DNA of 64,000 bases from a virus. Below, in pieces: positions 25,385 through 34,182 of this stretch (the first letter of the stretch is position 1; each line of letters opens with the position of its first letter). Under the pieces are notes generated by a model. The model searched no databases. It was not told the DNA's origin and was given only the letters and a program-made list of their open reading frames with translations. Made by a program: the position numbers and the translations under genes. The DNA lies in the IMG/VR virus record IMGVR_UViG_3300037193_002967, positions 1-64,000 of that record, one strand, 5' to 3'.

Positions 25385-25484
25385 GCGATGCAATGTTATG
25401 TCATGTAAAGAAATGTACGGTGGAGCAAAGTAATGTCAAGCCACGTGTAGTATCGTCAAGTCAAGAATAGTAAAGTTTAGTATT
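25385..25484 (+). repeat. GYNNN pentanucleotide array 4 (20 units)
   Basis: Twenty in-phase 5-mers; GAAAT and GAATA deviate (GA instead of GY). It is preceded by ATATTTTATTTTG, the same 13 bases as upstream of the XRE gene at 9486, a possible promoter. It ends GTTTA, GTATT, then GATTTTAT. Confidence 0.9.
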
Positions 25485-25519
25485 GATTTTATAGCCACTA
25501 AAAATATTTTTATTATACT

Positions 25520-25639
25520 GCTGTGCGTAGTTATGCGTGGCGGCGTAATGTTAAGTTGTGTAAAGTGGAGTTTAGTAAAATAAGGTGGAGTAAAGTAATG
25601 TCAGGCCACGTGTTGTATGGTAAGGTCAAGTTTAGTATA
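25520..25639 (+). repeat. GYNNN pentanucleotide array 5 (24 units)
   Basis: Twenty-four in-phase 5-mers; only ATAAG deviates. A stretch of about 35 bases (GTGGAGTAAAGTAATGTCAG and on) is nearly the same as in array 4. It ends GTTTA, GTATA, then GATTTTTTT and the leader of the next gene (ATG at 25663). Confidence 0.9.
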
Positions 25640-25662
25640 GATTTTTTTCAAATAAAAGAACA

Positions 25663-26319
25663 ATGGAGAATAGCAAACTACCAGGTGAGGTAAAGAAAAA
25701 AATAAGGCATTCAGCACATCGAGCAACTGATGCCGAAGAAGCCCGCTTGAAACAGAAGAATATTGACTATGGCCGCATGATTAGCCATTTGGGTGGTTTT
25801 ACCGTTGGCCACATTGCTGGCGCTATTGAATGGGCAGAAAAATGGTGGGAGGTGTACGAGGAAAACGGAAGAATGGCAATGAAGGTTACTGAGCTGTGGG
25901 AAGAGAACGAGAATCTGAAGAAACAACTTAATCACTATGAACTTTTTGAAATAAATATCAAAGCTGGGATGCCTGAAAATGAGGCTTCATTCCAGTCTGG
26001 ATATACTTGTGGTCACGATGTCGCAGAGGATAAGTTAAAGAAGGAGAGCGAGAGGCTGAAGGCGGCACTGAATAAAATCATTAACGTATATCCATCGGTA
26101 ACTGGCGCTAACAGAATGCGTGATATAGCGGCCGAGGCACTGGCATCAAAGGGAAAGGAGGGAGAGAAAAAGATAGTGATAGGCGAAGCACCGGACCTGG
26201 GCGATTGCAAAGAGTGCAAGACAGCGAAAGCTGAACACGATTATAACGGCCATCAGTATTACGTCTGCAATACGTGCTTTGATCGGCTGTCCCGAGAATT
26301 CGAAGACGAATATCAGTAA
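25663..26319 (+). CDS. Helical protein with C-terminal zinc-ribbon
   Basis: A 218-residue protein. Residues about 60-150 are coiled coil with many Glu/Lys; the C-terminal 40 residues carry CKECKTAKAEHDYNGHQYYVCNTC, split into CxxC pairs, a likely zinc-binding ribbon. The module TGANRMRDIAAEALAS resembles one in the protein at 23465. It is the first gene after GYNNN array 5. Function unknown. Confidence 0.6.
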   Translation: MENSKLPGEVKKKIRHSAHRATDAEEARLKQKNIDYGRMISHLGGFTVGHIAGAIEWAEKWWEVYEENGRMAMKVTELWEENENLKKQLNHYELFEINIKAGMPENEASFQSGYTCGHDVAEDKLKKESERLKAALNKIINVYPSVTGANRMRDIAAEALASKGKEGEKKIVIGEAPDLGDCKECKTAKAEHDYNGHQYYVCNTCFDRLSREFEDEYQ

Positions 26320-26341
26320 GCACTAAACAATCAAAACAATA

Positions 26342-26596
26342 ATGGATAAGCAACAATGCCCTGAGTTCCCGCATTTCGGCGCACGTTACCCAGATGCGCG
26401 GTGTATTGATGGGTATCTATGGGATCTGGATTCAGATAATGATGGCATGTTTACTCGTGGTGGTGATGATCCGTGCCCGTTCTGTAATACCGAACAGTAC
26501 ATTGAATTTCTTTTGGATGAGCATAACGGTGTAACTAGGTCACAGATTGAGCAGCACATCCAACAACTTAGAAACCGTTACCAGCACCCAGACTAA
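26342..26596 (+). CDS. Small Cys-containing protein
   Basis: An 84-residue protein with CPFCNTEQ and two more Cys upstream. It may bind zinc, but the spacing is not a clear ribbon. It belongs to the early small-gene operon. Confidence 0.55.
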   Translation: MDKQQCPEFPHFGARYPDARCIDGYLWDLDSDNDGMFTRGGDDPCPFCNTEQYIEFLLDEHNGVTRSQIEQHIQQLRNRYQHPD

Positions 26597-26615
26597 CCCC
26601 TCAAAAAGATAAATA

Positions 26616-26717
26616 ATGGAAAAGTTTTGGACCGCAGCGGGCATTGGAGTTGTCATCCTCTGCTTTCTTTTAGGTATGGCATTGATCATTTACATCACAA
26701 ACAAATATGATAAATAA
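26616..26717 (+). CDS. Small single-pass membrane peptide (33 aa)
   Basis: MEKFWTAAG followed by a hydrophobic helix and a short charged end (YITNKYDK). Its stop overlaps the start of the next gene (TAATG), which supports translation. Confidence 0.55.
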   Translation: MEKFWTAAGIGVVILCFLLGMALIIYITNKYDK

Positions 26718-27826
26718 TGGAACAATACCCAGGCTCATATTATCAACCACTTTTCGACTATATACATGACCAGCATGGCACTCTGCTATTAGAAAGTGAG
26801 TGTCAAGAAATTATTGAAATTGTCAATAAGATGCAAGCCACCCAGCCGCCATCCAATACAGCGGTAGAGGAAGAAACAGTACCCGATCTTTCTGCGGCAA
26901 CAGACCAGGAAAAGGCCGATTTTATTAATGGTCTTATCAAAATTGCGTCCCGGGAGATTTTAAAGGTCTTTGTTATGCTGGGATTAAAGAGCCATATCGA
27001 AACTACAGTTGTTAATGAAGCTACCGGAGACGCATTTCTATTTAGCTTTCGGAAGAAGGGAGCCGCATCCACCCCACAAGGTGCAGCAGACCCCGAAGCA
27101 CTAACCATTGCCGATTACGAAGAAGTCTTAGCCGATCACCGCCGCCTGGTTCGAGAATTGGATACCATCATCAACGGCGAGAATGCAGCCAAACAAGCCA
27201 GTTTATGCGATATGGTGAAACAGTTAGAGAATGAATGGCCGAAGAGGCGAGGGGCGGTATGGGTGAATGGTGTTAAATGGCCGGAGGGGAGGCATAATGA
27301 GGTACACTGGCGTACCGTTCGCGATAAACACCCGGTACTTGTGGTTGGCAGAAATCATGTTGATAACATCGTAGCTCAATTCGGGAAGGTTTATCTGCCG
27401 TCAGACCTCGAATACCTCGACGAAAGCGGACTCCAATTTACTCAGGGTGATGCGGTATGGGTGAAGGGTGATTATGAGCGGTTGTATCATCAGATAAAAA
27501 GTGGGAAGCGCACGGTGTGTTTTATAGATTATACCCCATTCGGGCAAGATAAAACCTTCCGGGATATATGCACCATCAGAGCCGAAACAATGGAATTCAC
27601 CTCACGCGGCCACGGGTATGGCGGCGGCAAGTACCAGGATGCGGTTTATGAGAAAAAAGAATTTTTGGAGGAATGTAAGAAATTGAACGTCGAATGGCTC
27701 GACGAATCCCCATCAAACCAAAGCGATGCGGTGGAGTTCTTAGATTATCTACAGAAACATGGTTTTTATCTTTCCCTCATTTATAGTAATGAACAACTAT
27801 ACGATCAATTCAAAAACCAACCATAA
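26717..27826 (+). CDS. Large hypothetical protein
   Basis: A 369-residue protein. Residues 1-150 are helical and acidic; from about 185 there is a mixed domain with RRGAVWVNGVKWPEG, VLVVGRNHVDNIV and GHGYGGGKYQD. It is coupled to both neighbours by TAATG overlaps. GC is higher than average. Not recognised. Confidence 0.6.
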   Translation: MEQYPGSYYQPLFDYIHDQHGTLLLESECQEIIEIVNKMQATQPPSNTAVEEETVPDLSAATDQEKADFINGLIKIASREILKVFVMLGLKSHIETTVVNEATGDAFLFSFRKKGAASTPQGAADPEALTIADYEEVLADHRRLVRELDTIINGENAAKQASLCDMVKQLENEWPKRRGAVWVNGVKWPEGRHNEVHWRTVRDKHPVLVVGRNHVDNIVAQFGKVYLPSDLEYLDESGLQFTQGDAVWVKGDYERLYHQIKSGKRTVCFIDYTPFGQDKTFRDICTIRAETMEFTSRGHGYGGGKYQDAVYEKKEFLEECKKLNVEWLDESPSNQSDAVEFLDYLQKHGFYLSLIYSNEQLYDQFKNQP

Positions 27827-28017
27827 TGGCTAAACAAAAATTGACACCAGCGTATTGGCATGAAGCGTGTGATAGAACATTTTGTGTTCAACAAATAATT
27901 GATAATTTATTATCTCAGCATCCTGCTATTTCCCAAACCCCTCACTTAAAAATTAAGATTGAACAGTTACAAGAAATATTAAGTGAAATATACCAGGAAA
28001 CAGGAGCTAAAATGTGA
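27826..28017 (+). CDS. Small hypothetical protein
   Basis: A 63-residue helical protein in the early operon, overlapping the next gene by 4 bp. Unknown. Confidence 0.5.
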   Translation: MAKQKLTPAYWHEACDRTFCVQQIIDNLLSQHPAISQTPHLKIKIEQLQEILSEIYQETGAKM

Positions 28018-28274
28018 TGGAACTACGATGCAAATATAAAGTTGCTTTTAGCAATAGCATTAAGGCATTAGCGGCACTGCAAAAACATAACTCTAAAAAT
28101 AAAGAGTTTAAATTTACAGGTTATTATTGTTGTCAATATTGCAAATTATGGCATTTAACATCGTTGCCCGCTCATAAATGGGCGTCACAGAAAAAATTTC
28201 ATGAAGATCGTATTAAAAATAATCAACTTGGTGATCCAGATAAAAGTAGACTTGGTAGAATGAAGAAAAAATGA
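28014..28274 (+). CDS. Zinc-finger-like small protein
   Basis: An 86-residue basic protein. YYCCQYCKLWHLTS (residues 38-51) has Cys and His in a possible zinc knuckle. Such small Cys-Lys-His proteins are common in phage early operons. The start may also be the second Met (28017). Confidence 0.55.
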   Translation: MMELRCKYKVAFSNSIKALAALQKHNSKNKEFKFTGYYCCQYCKLWHLTSLPAHKWASQKKFHEDRIKNNQLGDPDKSRLGRMKKK

Positions 28275-28456
28275 GTTCTGAAAATCTTAATATTGATTAT
28301 CATAAGCAACAGCTGCTTTTAAAATCCTTAAATAAGTATCGGACTAAAGTTCAAGCCCGCGCTGCATTAGGTATCTCGGAAAAACAAATGTATACGTACA
28401 TAGAGAAATATAAAATTATTAAAAATAAAGAAGGCGAATATGTTCAACTTAAATAA
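28271..28456 (+). CDS. Helix-turn-helix protein (Fis-like)
   Basis: A 61-residue protein. KVQARAALGISEKQMYTYIEKY (positions 31-52) has the shape of a Fis/NtrC C-terminal helix-turn-helix. It likely binds DNA as a small regulator. It overlaps the next gene by 17 bp. Confidence 0.6.
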   Translation: MSSENLNIDYHKQQLLLKSLNKYRTKVQARAALGISEKQMYTYIEKYKIIKNKEGEYVQLK

Positions 28457-28796
28457 AGAGAATTTTTTCGACGATATAAAAGCGAAATATCCGCAAGCGT
28501 TCGAACACTTTATGAATTGGCTGGATGATTATAAAAAAGAAATACGATGGGATGAATTGTTTGCAAAAAATGCGAGGCTATCTGTTAAAAGTTCTGATGA
28601 TATTTACCCTGATACCATTAAATTTCATGATCTCCCATTCGATATGCAAAACGGTATACTTGCCAGGTTTGATATAGAAAAATTCAGTGGGAAGCTTGGA
28701 TATGAAAGTATGCTTAAAACTGAACCACGTCGAATGGAAAATCTTTTTGCTGCCGTTCAAACAGCTATTGAAAACAAAAATATTAAATTGAACTAA
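28440..28796 (+). CDS. Hypothetical protein
   Basis: A 118-residue soluble protein ending the run of small early genes before a terminator. No motif. Confidence 0.5.
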   Translation: MFNLNKENFFDDIKAKYPQAFEHFMNWLDDYKKEIRWDELFAKNARLSVKSSDDIYPDTIKFHDLPFDMQNGILARFDIEKFSGKLGYESMLKTEPRRMENLFAAVQTAIENKNIKLN

Positions 28797-28855
28797 ATAA
28801 AAATATTTCTTACCTTAGTACTGCTTCAATTTTTTTTGACTAAAAAATGCTACAC

Positions 28856-28884
28856 ACCCGCTTGTTTCTACTCGCGGGTTTTTT
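28856..28884 (+). terminator. Rho-independent terminator
   Basis: Stem ACCCGC/GCGGGT with a 12-base loop and a T6 run. It ends the small-gene operon. Confidence 0.75.
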
Positions 28885-28905
28885 GTCCCTTTAAATAATT
28901 ATCGT

Positions 28906-29103
28906 ATGAATAACGCAACCGAGATACTATACTACCAATGTTGGGTAATGTATGATAATGGTCGCCCTTCGCATTATGCCTTTGTTGATAGCAAATGCAT
29001 TCCGATAGAAGGACAGGCCCTGCATTTAAATGAAATTAAAAATTCTGGATTTTATTTATTACCACTTTTTGGATGGCGCGTTAAAAAGAAAATAATTAAA
29101 TGA
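28906..29103 (+). CDS. Small hypothetical protein
   Basis: A 65-residue protein with an amphipathic N-terminus and a basic C-terminus (WRVKKKIIK). Overlaps the next gene by 4 bp. Unknown. Confidence 0.5.
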   Translation: MNNATEILYYQCWVMYDNGRPSHYAFVDSKCIPIEGQALHLNEIKNSGFYLLPLFGWRVKKKIIK

Positions 29104-29288
29104 TCAAAAAATATTTTTTACTAATTCGTGGATTTATTCGCTGCCGAATTTTTAACTTTTGCCCGAAATGCAATAGTGATGCGCCGGAAAAGGATACATG
29201 TAGTATCTGTGATGACGCATATGGTTACCCGACACGTGCTGTATGTATGACATGGTGGCTTGACTACAAAGACGAACTAAATGATTAA
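29100..29288 (+). CDS. Small zinc-ribbon-like protein
   Basis: A 62-residue protein with CPKCNSDAPEKDTCSICDDA: two CxxC pairs, a zinc-ribbon candidate. It directly precedes the SF2 helicase, overlapping it by 8 bp. Confidence 0.55.
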   Translation: MIKKYFLLIRGFIRCRIFNFCPKCNSDAPEKDTCSICDDAYGYPTRAVCMTWWLDYKDELND

Positions 29289-30795
29289 AAAAAAATTCAC
29301 ATTACTAGATTACCAACTGGCATTCCAAAAAAACCTAGCTATTGCCGTTAGGGATCACCAGCAAGTTATTGCTTGTGCGGCTACTGGTTCAGGTAAGACC
29401 AAGACTTTTATAGACACTTCCGCTAAAGCACATGCGAAGGGCAAAACAATATTGATCATTTCTGAATCCCTAAAGATATTCGAACAAATAAAAGAAGAAA
29501 TAGAAGCCACTGAAATAGCAGACGGCAAGAATTACAAAACTATACAGCCGCATTTCGTTTATCTCGCCATGGCCCAGACCTTGCGAAATCGCCAGCATCT
29601 TATTGAACAATTTGCCGCACTTGGTCCTAACCTGCTAGTGATCTTCGATGAATGCCACATGGGGAACGGCGCCGCAATTCTTAAGTTATTTAAGTCGAAT
29701 GGCGTTCTTATCATAGGTTTTTCTGCCACACCAGAAGGTAAGCATTTGGTAGATATCTACAATCATTGTGTAGTGGGTCCACAGCCGCATGATCTGGTTC
29801 TAAGCGGCGATCTTACTCCATATAAGCATATAGCCAGACAACGCGCTGATATCGCTAATCTGCGCCTTAACAGCGCAGGCGATGAATACACCGAAGAAAG
29901 CCAGGAAGAAGTATTTGAATCAGATGAAGTATACGAAGGGCTCACAGAGGATTTGCGTGTTATACCATTTAGAAAATGTATAATTTATTGTGCAAGCATA
30001 AGAGATTGCGAACACACATATGAAACTTTAACCGCTGCCGGTTTTATATGTTCGCGTATCCATACTCGTATGACCAAGGATGAACAGAAGATCGAAATGG
30101 ATAAATTCATGGGCCTTACTCCTATAATGATCAATGTAGCCATCTTGACTAAGGGATATGATTATCAACCAATCGACCTGATCGTATTAAAATTCAAAAC
30201 AAAAAAGTTAACTAAGTATATTCAATGTATTGGGCGTGGCTCCCGTGTATTAGATGAAGATCGTGGTAAACCACTAGAGCAAAGAAAAAAGCAAGTATTC
30301 CGCGTGCTGGATTATGGGCAAAATCACGAAGCCCACAAGCAATGGGATTATGAACACGATTGGGCCAATAAGTGGCAAGGTAAGCCCACGCGTCCTGGTG
30401 TACCCCCTCATAAACTGTGCCCAAATTGTAACCATCTTATTCCAAATAGCATAAAAAAATGCCCAAATTGCGGGTACGAATTCGTAAGTTTGACGCTCGA
30501 CCCGGAGCCAGCGGAACAACCTGAAACAGTACTAATCGAAATTACCCAACCATACACCCAACTATCCGGCAAGAAACTAAGTGAACTTTCACCTGAAGAA
30601 CTAGCCATTTATGCAAAGACCAAGAATAAGCGCATGTATGCTATACGAGTTGCAAAAGCACGTGCCCAAAACAATGATGAGGATTTCCTACGTTCCTTCG
30701 GCGCCGCCATGGGTTATAAATGGGGATGGGCACAAAGACTACTCGAAAATATGCCCACCGATCCAATAGAGTATAATGATTTCATTCTGAGATAG
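29281..30795 (+). CDS. SF2 (DEAD/DEAH) helicase with C-terminal zinc ribbon
   Basis: A 504-residue protein. Walker A ATGSGKTK (residues 34-41), DECH box (123-126) and SAT (148-150), and later QCIGRGSRVLDEDRG (motif VI) are in order, so it is a full SF2 enzyme. A C-terminal zinc ribbon has CPNC and CPNC about 15 residues apart. Such phage helicases unwind DNA or RNA in replication. It directly precedes the primase-helicase gene (14 bp). Confidence 0.85.
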   Translation: MIKKKFTLLDYQLAFQKNLAIAVRDHQQVIACAATGSGKTKTFIDTSAKAHAKGKTILIISESLKIFEQIKEEIEATEIADGKNYKTIQPHFVYLAMAQTLRNRQHLIEQFAALGPNLLVIFDECHMGNGAAILKLFKSNGVLIIGFSATPEGKHLVDIYNHCVVGPQPHDLVLSGDLTPYKHIARQRADIANLRLNSAGDEYTEESQEEVFESDEVYEGLTEDLRVIPFRKCIIYCASIRDCEHTYETLTAAGFICSRIHTRMTKDEQKIEMDKFMGLTPIMINVAILTKGYDYQPIDLIVLKFKTKKLTKYIQCIGRGSRVLDEDRGKPLEQRKKQVFRVLDYGQNHEAHKQWDYEHDWANKWQGKPTRPGVPPHKLCPNCNHLIPNSIKKCPNCGYEFVSLTLDPEPAEQPETVLIEITQPYTQLSGKKLSELSPEELAIYAKTKNKRMYAIRVAKARAQNNDEDFLRSFGAAMGYKWGWAQRLLENMPTDPIEYNDFILR

Positions 30796-30811
30796 CCCGT
30801 AAATACATTTG

Positions 30812-33352
30812 ATGGATAATCAATTGCACCCAGTTTGGCAACAAGTGGAGCTATTGCTTAATGACGGCATCAATCTGGTGCCGGTGAGAGATAAAGAGGA
30901 AGAATATCACGGTAAAGTATATGCTAAAAAGACACCATACAGTGAATGGACTAAATTTCAAACTGAACGAGTAGGAAGACAAGACCTATTCCATGAAATG
31001 GAACGCCGCAATACTACCGCTGTTGCGATGGTTTGCGGGGGAATATCCGGAAATCTAGAAGGGATCGATATTGATGAAAAATACCTCCCTGGGATCAGTG
31101 CCCGGTTTTTTACCGACCTGCAAGCTATTTACCCGGACCTCTTCGAAAAATTGCGGGTCCACAAAACACCCTCCGGCGGTTGCCACATTCCTTACCGGAT
31201 CGAATTGCCAGAAGGACAGGCAATGCCACGAAGTCAGAAACTTGCCCAACGGGAAGCTATATCAGAAGAATTACAGGCAGATATCGACCGGGGCATCAAA
31301 AAGCCATCAAAGACCCGATGTTTTATTGAATCTCGTGGTGAAGGTGGCTTAATGACCTGCCCACCATCGATGGGGTATACAGTTCGCAAAGATGCTCCTA
31401 TACCATTACTTACTTGGATAGAACGCTGCCAGCTTATCGAATTCTGCCGGGCGTATAATACCTATATTAAAGAAGATAAGCCCTACAAACCCAACCGAGC
31501 GGAATTAAATTACTACGATGAGAATCCTTTTGAACACTATAACCGAACTGTTTCGGCGGTCGAACTTTTGGAAAGTCTGGGCTGGCAACTTGTTAGTAAG
31601 CGCGGCACTCATCTTTGGTTCACCCGACCCGGTGGCAGGCGTGGTGATGTTCACGCTTCGTTCCACGTGGAACATCGCTATTTTTACGTATTTACTGTCA
31701 GCACAGAGTTAGAGCCTGACCGTGCCTATAATCTATCAACCCTCCTGGCACATTACAGTTTCGGCGGGGATAAGCAGAAGACCTATCAATGGCTAGTAGA
31801 AGCAGGCTATGGAAGAATCAAGCCCGCTGTGGAACAACGTATCATCCGCACCAAAGCCATGACCGGCGACCCGCTTCCACAGAACATCAGTACCCAGGGG
31901 CGGGAAATGTACCAACAAACTGTAGAGCAGCTTAATACCCAGCATCCACACGGCATATTCTGGTCGCCCGACGATGAGGGTGTAATGCGTATAAGCCGCC
32001 TGCGCTTTCAGCAAGTTGCTCATGACCTGGGTTTTCGCCTGTATAAAAAGGAATTGGTACGTATACAAGGTATTTATATACACCATTGCGAGGATAGGCA
32101 GTTTTACGATGCTATGTCCGGTTATATTAATGAGGAAGATGGTGATCTGTATGAAGAGATTTTCAATGCCCATCATGCTTTTTTTCAAAAGAACGCCAAT
32201 TTCTGCATAACCTGTCTGACAACCATCAGTCAAGAAAAAATACTAGGTGATTCTCGTCAAGTATGCTATAAGTTTTTCCTTAATGGCTTCGTTGAGATAT
32301 CTGCAAGTGGCTGGTCTTTTAATAGTTATGAATTGATCACAGACCATTTAGTTTGGGCAACCAAAGTTCAACAGCGTGATTTTGTCGAGGATCAATCAGG
32401 CGGTCTTTATGTAGATTTCTTAAATAAGTCTGTTGAACTAGATAAGAATACAGATCATATAATGCGTTGTTTGGGGTATTTGTCCCACGAATGGAAGGAC
32501 GAAACCACCGGTTATTTTATCGTACTCACTGAGCGCTGCCCTGATCCTATGCAGGGTGGAGGGTCCGGCAAAAACCTTTTCTGTAACTTACTTAAGCTGA
32601 CAACTACTTACATGTCGATCCCTGGGAGTCAGGCCCAGGCTAATGAAAAGTTCCTTCAATCCTGGCGTGGCCAAAAGATATTTGCCATCAGCGATCTACC
32701 CAAAGATTTCAATTTCGGCTTCCTAAAGGAAATGACCACGGGAGAAGCCATTCTTAAGAAGTTATTTAAAAATGAAGAAGTACTTGGTCTGAACGATGTA
32801 CCCAAGTTCATTTTACAGACCAATTATGCTGGTGATGTGCAGGATGGAGGGATCAAGGGCCGTATGATCCAGATTGAATTTACCGGGTTTTTCAATCGTA
32901 AGCGTGGCGTGGATATGCATTACGGAAAACATTTTGCCAACGATTGGACCCCGGAAGACTTCCATGCCTATGACACTTTCATTATTAAATGTATCCAAAC
33001 TTGGATGCAATTCGGACTTAAATTAGATGATATCGAGCTTTCTGCTACCGGCTGGGAAAAAAGGTTCGTTGTATCGTACGGACAAGCCCTATTTGACTTC
33101 ATTACCGAAAATTGGGAGAACTGGAAAAACCGGTTTATTTCAAATGAACAGTTTAACCGGCAGCTTGACGAATTTATACGCGAGAATAATATCAATCAGA
33201 AGTATCGGCCCACCTCCTTCAAGATCAATAATGCCTTAAAAGAATGGTGTGATAAACGCGGATACATATTTAATAAAGCTGATATACAACGTGTAGACGC
33301 CATCAATACCGTACGTGGCCGATCTTTTACTGAAGAAAAGCTGCCTTTTTAA
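30812..33352 (+). CDS. Bifunctional primase-helicase (PrimPol-like N-terminus, D5-like C-terminus)
   Basis: An 846-residue protein. The N-terminal 300 residues contain AVAMVCGGISGNLEGIDIDE and GGCHIPYRI, typical of PrimPol-type primases. The C-terminal half has Walker A GGGSGKN at about residue 582-588 and the later FAISDLPKDF and KFILQTNYAG, fitting the D5-like/DUF5906 helicase of phage primases. It would make primers and unwind the fork. The ATG at 30812 is chosen over the in-frame TTG just before it. Confidence 0.85.
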   Translation: MDNQLHPVWQQVELLLNDGINLVPVRDKEEEYHGKVYAKKTPYSEWTKFQTERVGRQDLFHEMERRNTTAVAMVCGGISGNLEGIDIDEKYLPGISARFFTDLQAIYPDLFEKLRVHKTPSGGCHIPYRIELPEGQAMPRSQKLAQREAISEELQADIDRGIKKPSKTRCFIESRGEGGLMTCPPSMGYTVRKDAPIPLLTWIERCQLIEFCRAYNTYIKEDKPYKPNRAELNYYDENPFEHYNRTVSAVELLESLGWQLVSKRGTHLWFTRPGGRRGDVHASFHVEHRYFYVFTVSTELEPDRAYNLSTLLAHYSFGGDKQKTYQWLVEAGYGRIKPAVEQRIIRTKAMTGDPLPQNISTQGREMYQQTVEQLNTQHPHGIFWSPDDEGVMRISRLRFQQVAHDLGFRLYKKELVRIQGIYIHHCEDRQFYDAMSGYINEEDGDLYEEIFNAHHAFFQKNANFCITCLTTISQEKILGDSRQVCYKFFLNGFVEISASGWSFNSYELITDHLVWATKVQQRDFVEDQSGGLYVDFLNKSVELDKNTDHIMRCLGYLSHEWKDETTGYFIVLTERCPDPMQGGGSGKNLFCNLLKLTTTYMSIPGSQAQANEKFLQSWRGQKIFAISDLPKDFNFGFLKEMTTGEAILKKLFKNEEVLGLNDVPKFILQTNYAGDVQDGGIKGRMIQIEFTGFFNRKRGVDMHYGKHFANDWTPEDFHAYDTFIIKCIQTWMQFGLKLDDIELSATGWEKRFVVSYGQALFDFITENWENWKNRFISNEQFNRQLDEFIRENNINQKYRPTSFKINNALKEWCDKRGYIFNKADIQRVDAINTVRGRSFTEEKLPF

Positions 33353-33380
33353 TTTTAAAACAAACCAAAAATCAAGGATC

Positions 33381-33704
33381 ATGAACAGTATTGAACAATT
33401 AAAGATGCTCGGACTCACAGAGCCCGATTTTGACCTTTTAGTAGCTGGCCTGGATCAACTACCTCACAAAGGTGATGTGCAAGAACTTGTTACCCAAATG
33501 ATGCGGGGCATTGGTAAAACACCTGAAGAACACAGAGTACTCACAGATCAGTATCGAGCACAGCTTCAAAAAAAGGAAAAAGAAAAAGCTACATTGATCG
33601 AAGATATTCGCATTCTTCAGGGCAAGCTTTTGATGCTGAAACGATACATGAAAGATAACGAATTATTGCAGTCGGTAAACGAGATAATCAACCCAAAAAG
33701 TTGA
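33381..33704 (+). CDS. Small coiled-coil protein
   Basis: A 107-residue protein with a helical core (EEHRVLTDQYRAQLQKKEKE). The ATG at 33381 has a nearby AAGGATC ribosome site; the upstream in-frame extension is unlikely. It closes the replication operon. Function unknown; a helicase loader is a guess only. Confidence 0.5.
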   Translation: MNSIEQLKMLGLTEPDFDLLVAGLDQLPHKGDVQELVTQMMRGIGKTPEEHRVLTDQYRAQLQKKEKEKATLIEDIRILQGKLLMLKRYMKDNELLQSVNEIINPKS

Positions 33705-33735
33705 TCTCATAAAATACTAAATCATTCCCTTATTT

Positions 33736-33762
33736 AAGGCGGCTATTATGGCCGCCTTTTTT
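33736..33762 (+). terminator. Rho-independent terminator
   Basis: A perfect 8-bp stem AAGGCGGC/GCCGCCTT with a 7-base loop and a T-run. It ends the replication operon. Confidence 0.9.
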
Positions 33763-34079
33763 GTTACAAACTTTTTTTGTTACAAATCAAAATTTGTAAC
33801 AGTTTTTGTAACGTATTAACTTATTGATATTTAATATATTATACTACCTTGTTACAATGTTACAAAAAATATAGTATAATGGAAGGTATAGGTATAAAAT
33901 ATATAAGGGGTAATTATGTATCTACGAATATATCGTAGATACGCATTTCGCATAATTGTATTTCCCCGTATATATAAATAAGGGCGGTTTTTTTTTGTAA
34001 CTTTGTAACAGACACTTAAGTTAATGAAATTCAATTATTTATACTTTAGTTGCATAAACAACTATGTTACAAGTTACAA
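33763..34079. repeat. Iteron-like region, candidate replication origin
   Basis: Ten copies of GTTACAA or its complement TTGTAAC lie in five pairs: 33763/33779, 33794/33806, 33851/33859, 33995/34003 and 34066/34073. The region is extremely AT-rich and holds a long palindrome (33918-33942). It lies directly after the replication genes and before the nuclease-terminase operon, a natural place for an origin or a multi-site control region. No gene is visible. Confidence 0.6.
33918..33942. repeat. Perfect inverted repeat, cruciform candidate
   Basis: GTATCTACGA-ATATA-TCGTAGATAC, 10 bp arms, flanked by further complementary sequence (GGGGTAATTATG and CATAATT...TTTCCCC). It sits in the centre of the iteron-like region. 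Confidence 0.8.
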
Positions 34080-34182
34080 AATATTAGGGCCATTTTGGTG
34101 GTTTAGCCCCACTTGACGAAAAAAGTGAAAAAAGTGAATTTCGTGAAATCCGTACTTTTCGTGGTTTCCGTACCTTTGCCGG

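Noticed and set aside
24496-25639. A CRISPR array
   Set aside because: There are no repeats of 20-40 bp with unique spacers; the unit is 5 bp and degenerate.
24496-25639. A decayed simple microsatellite
   Set aside because: Two positions are kept in 90 of 94 units while three vary without a preferred unit and the register is kept over up to 120 nt.
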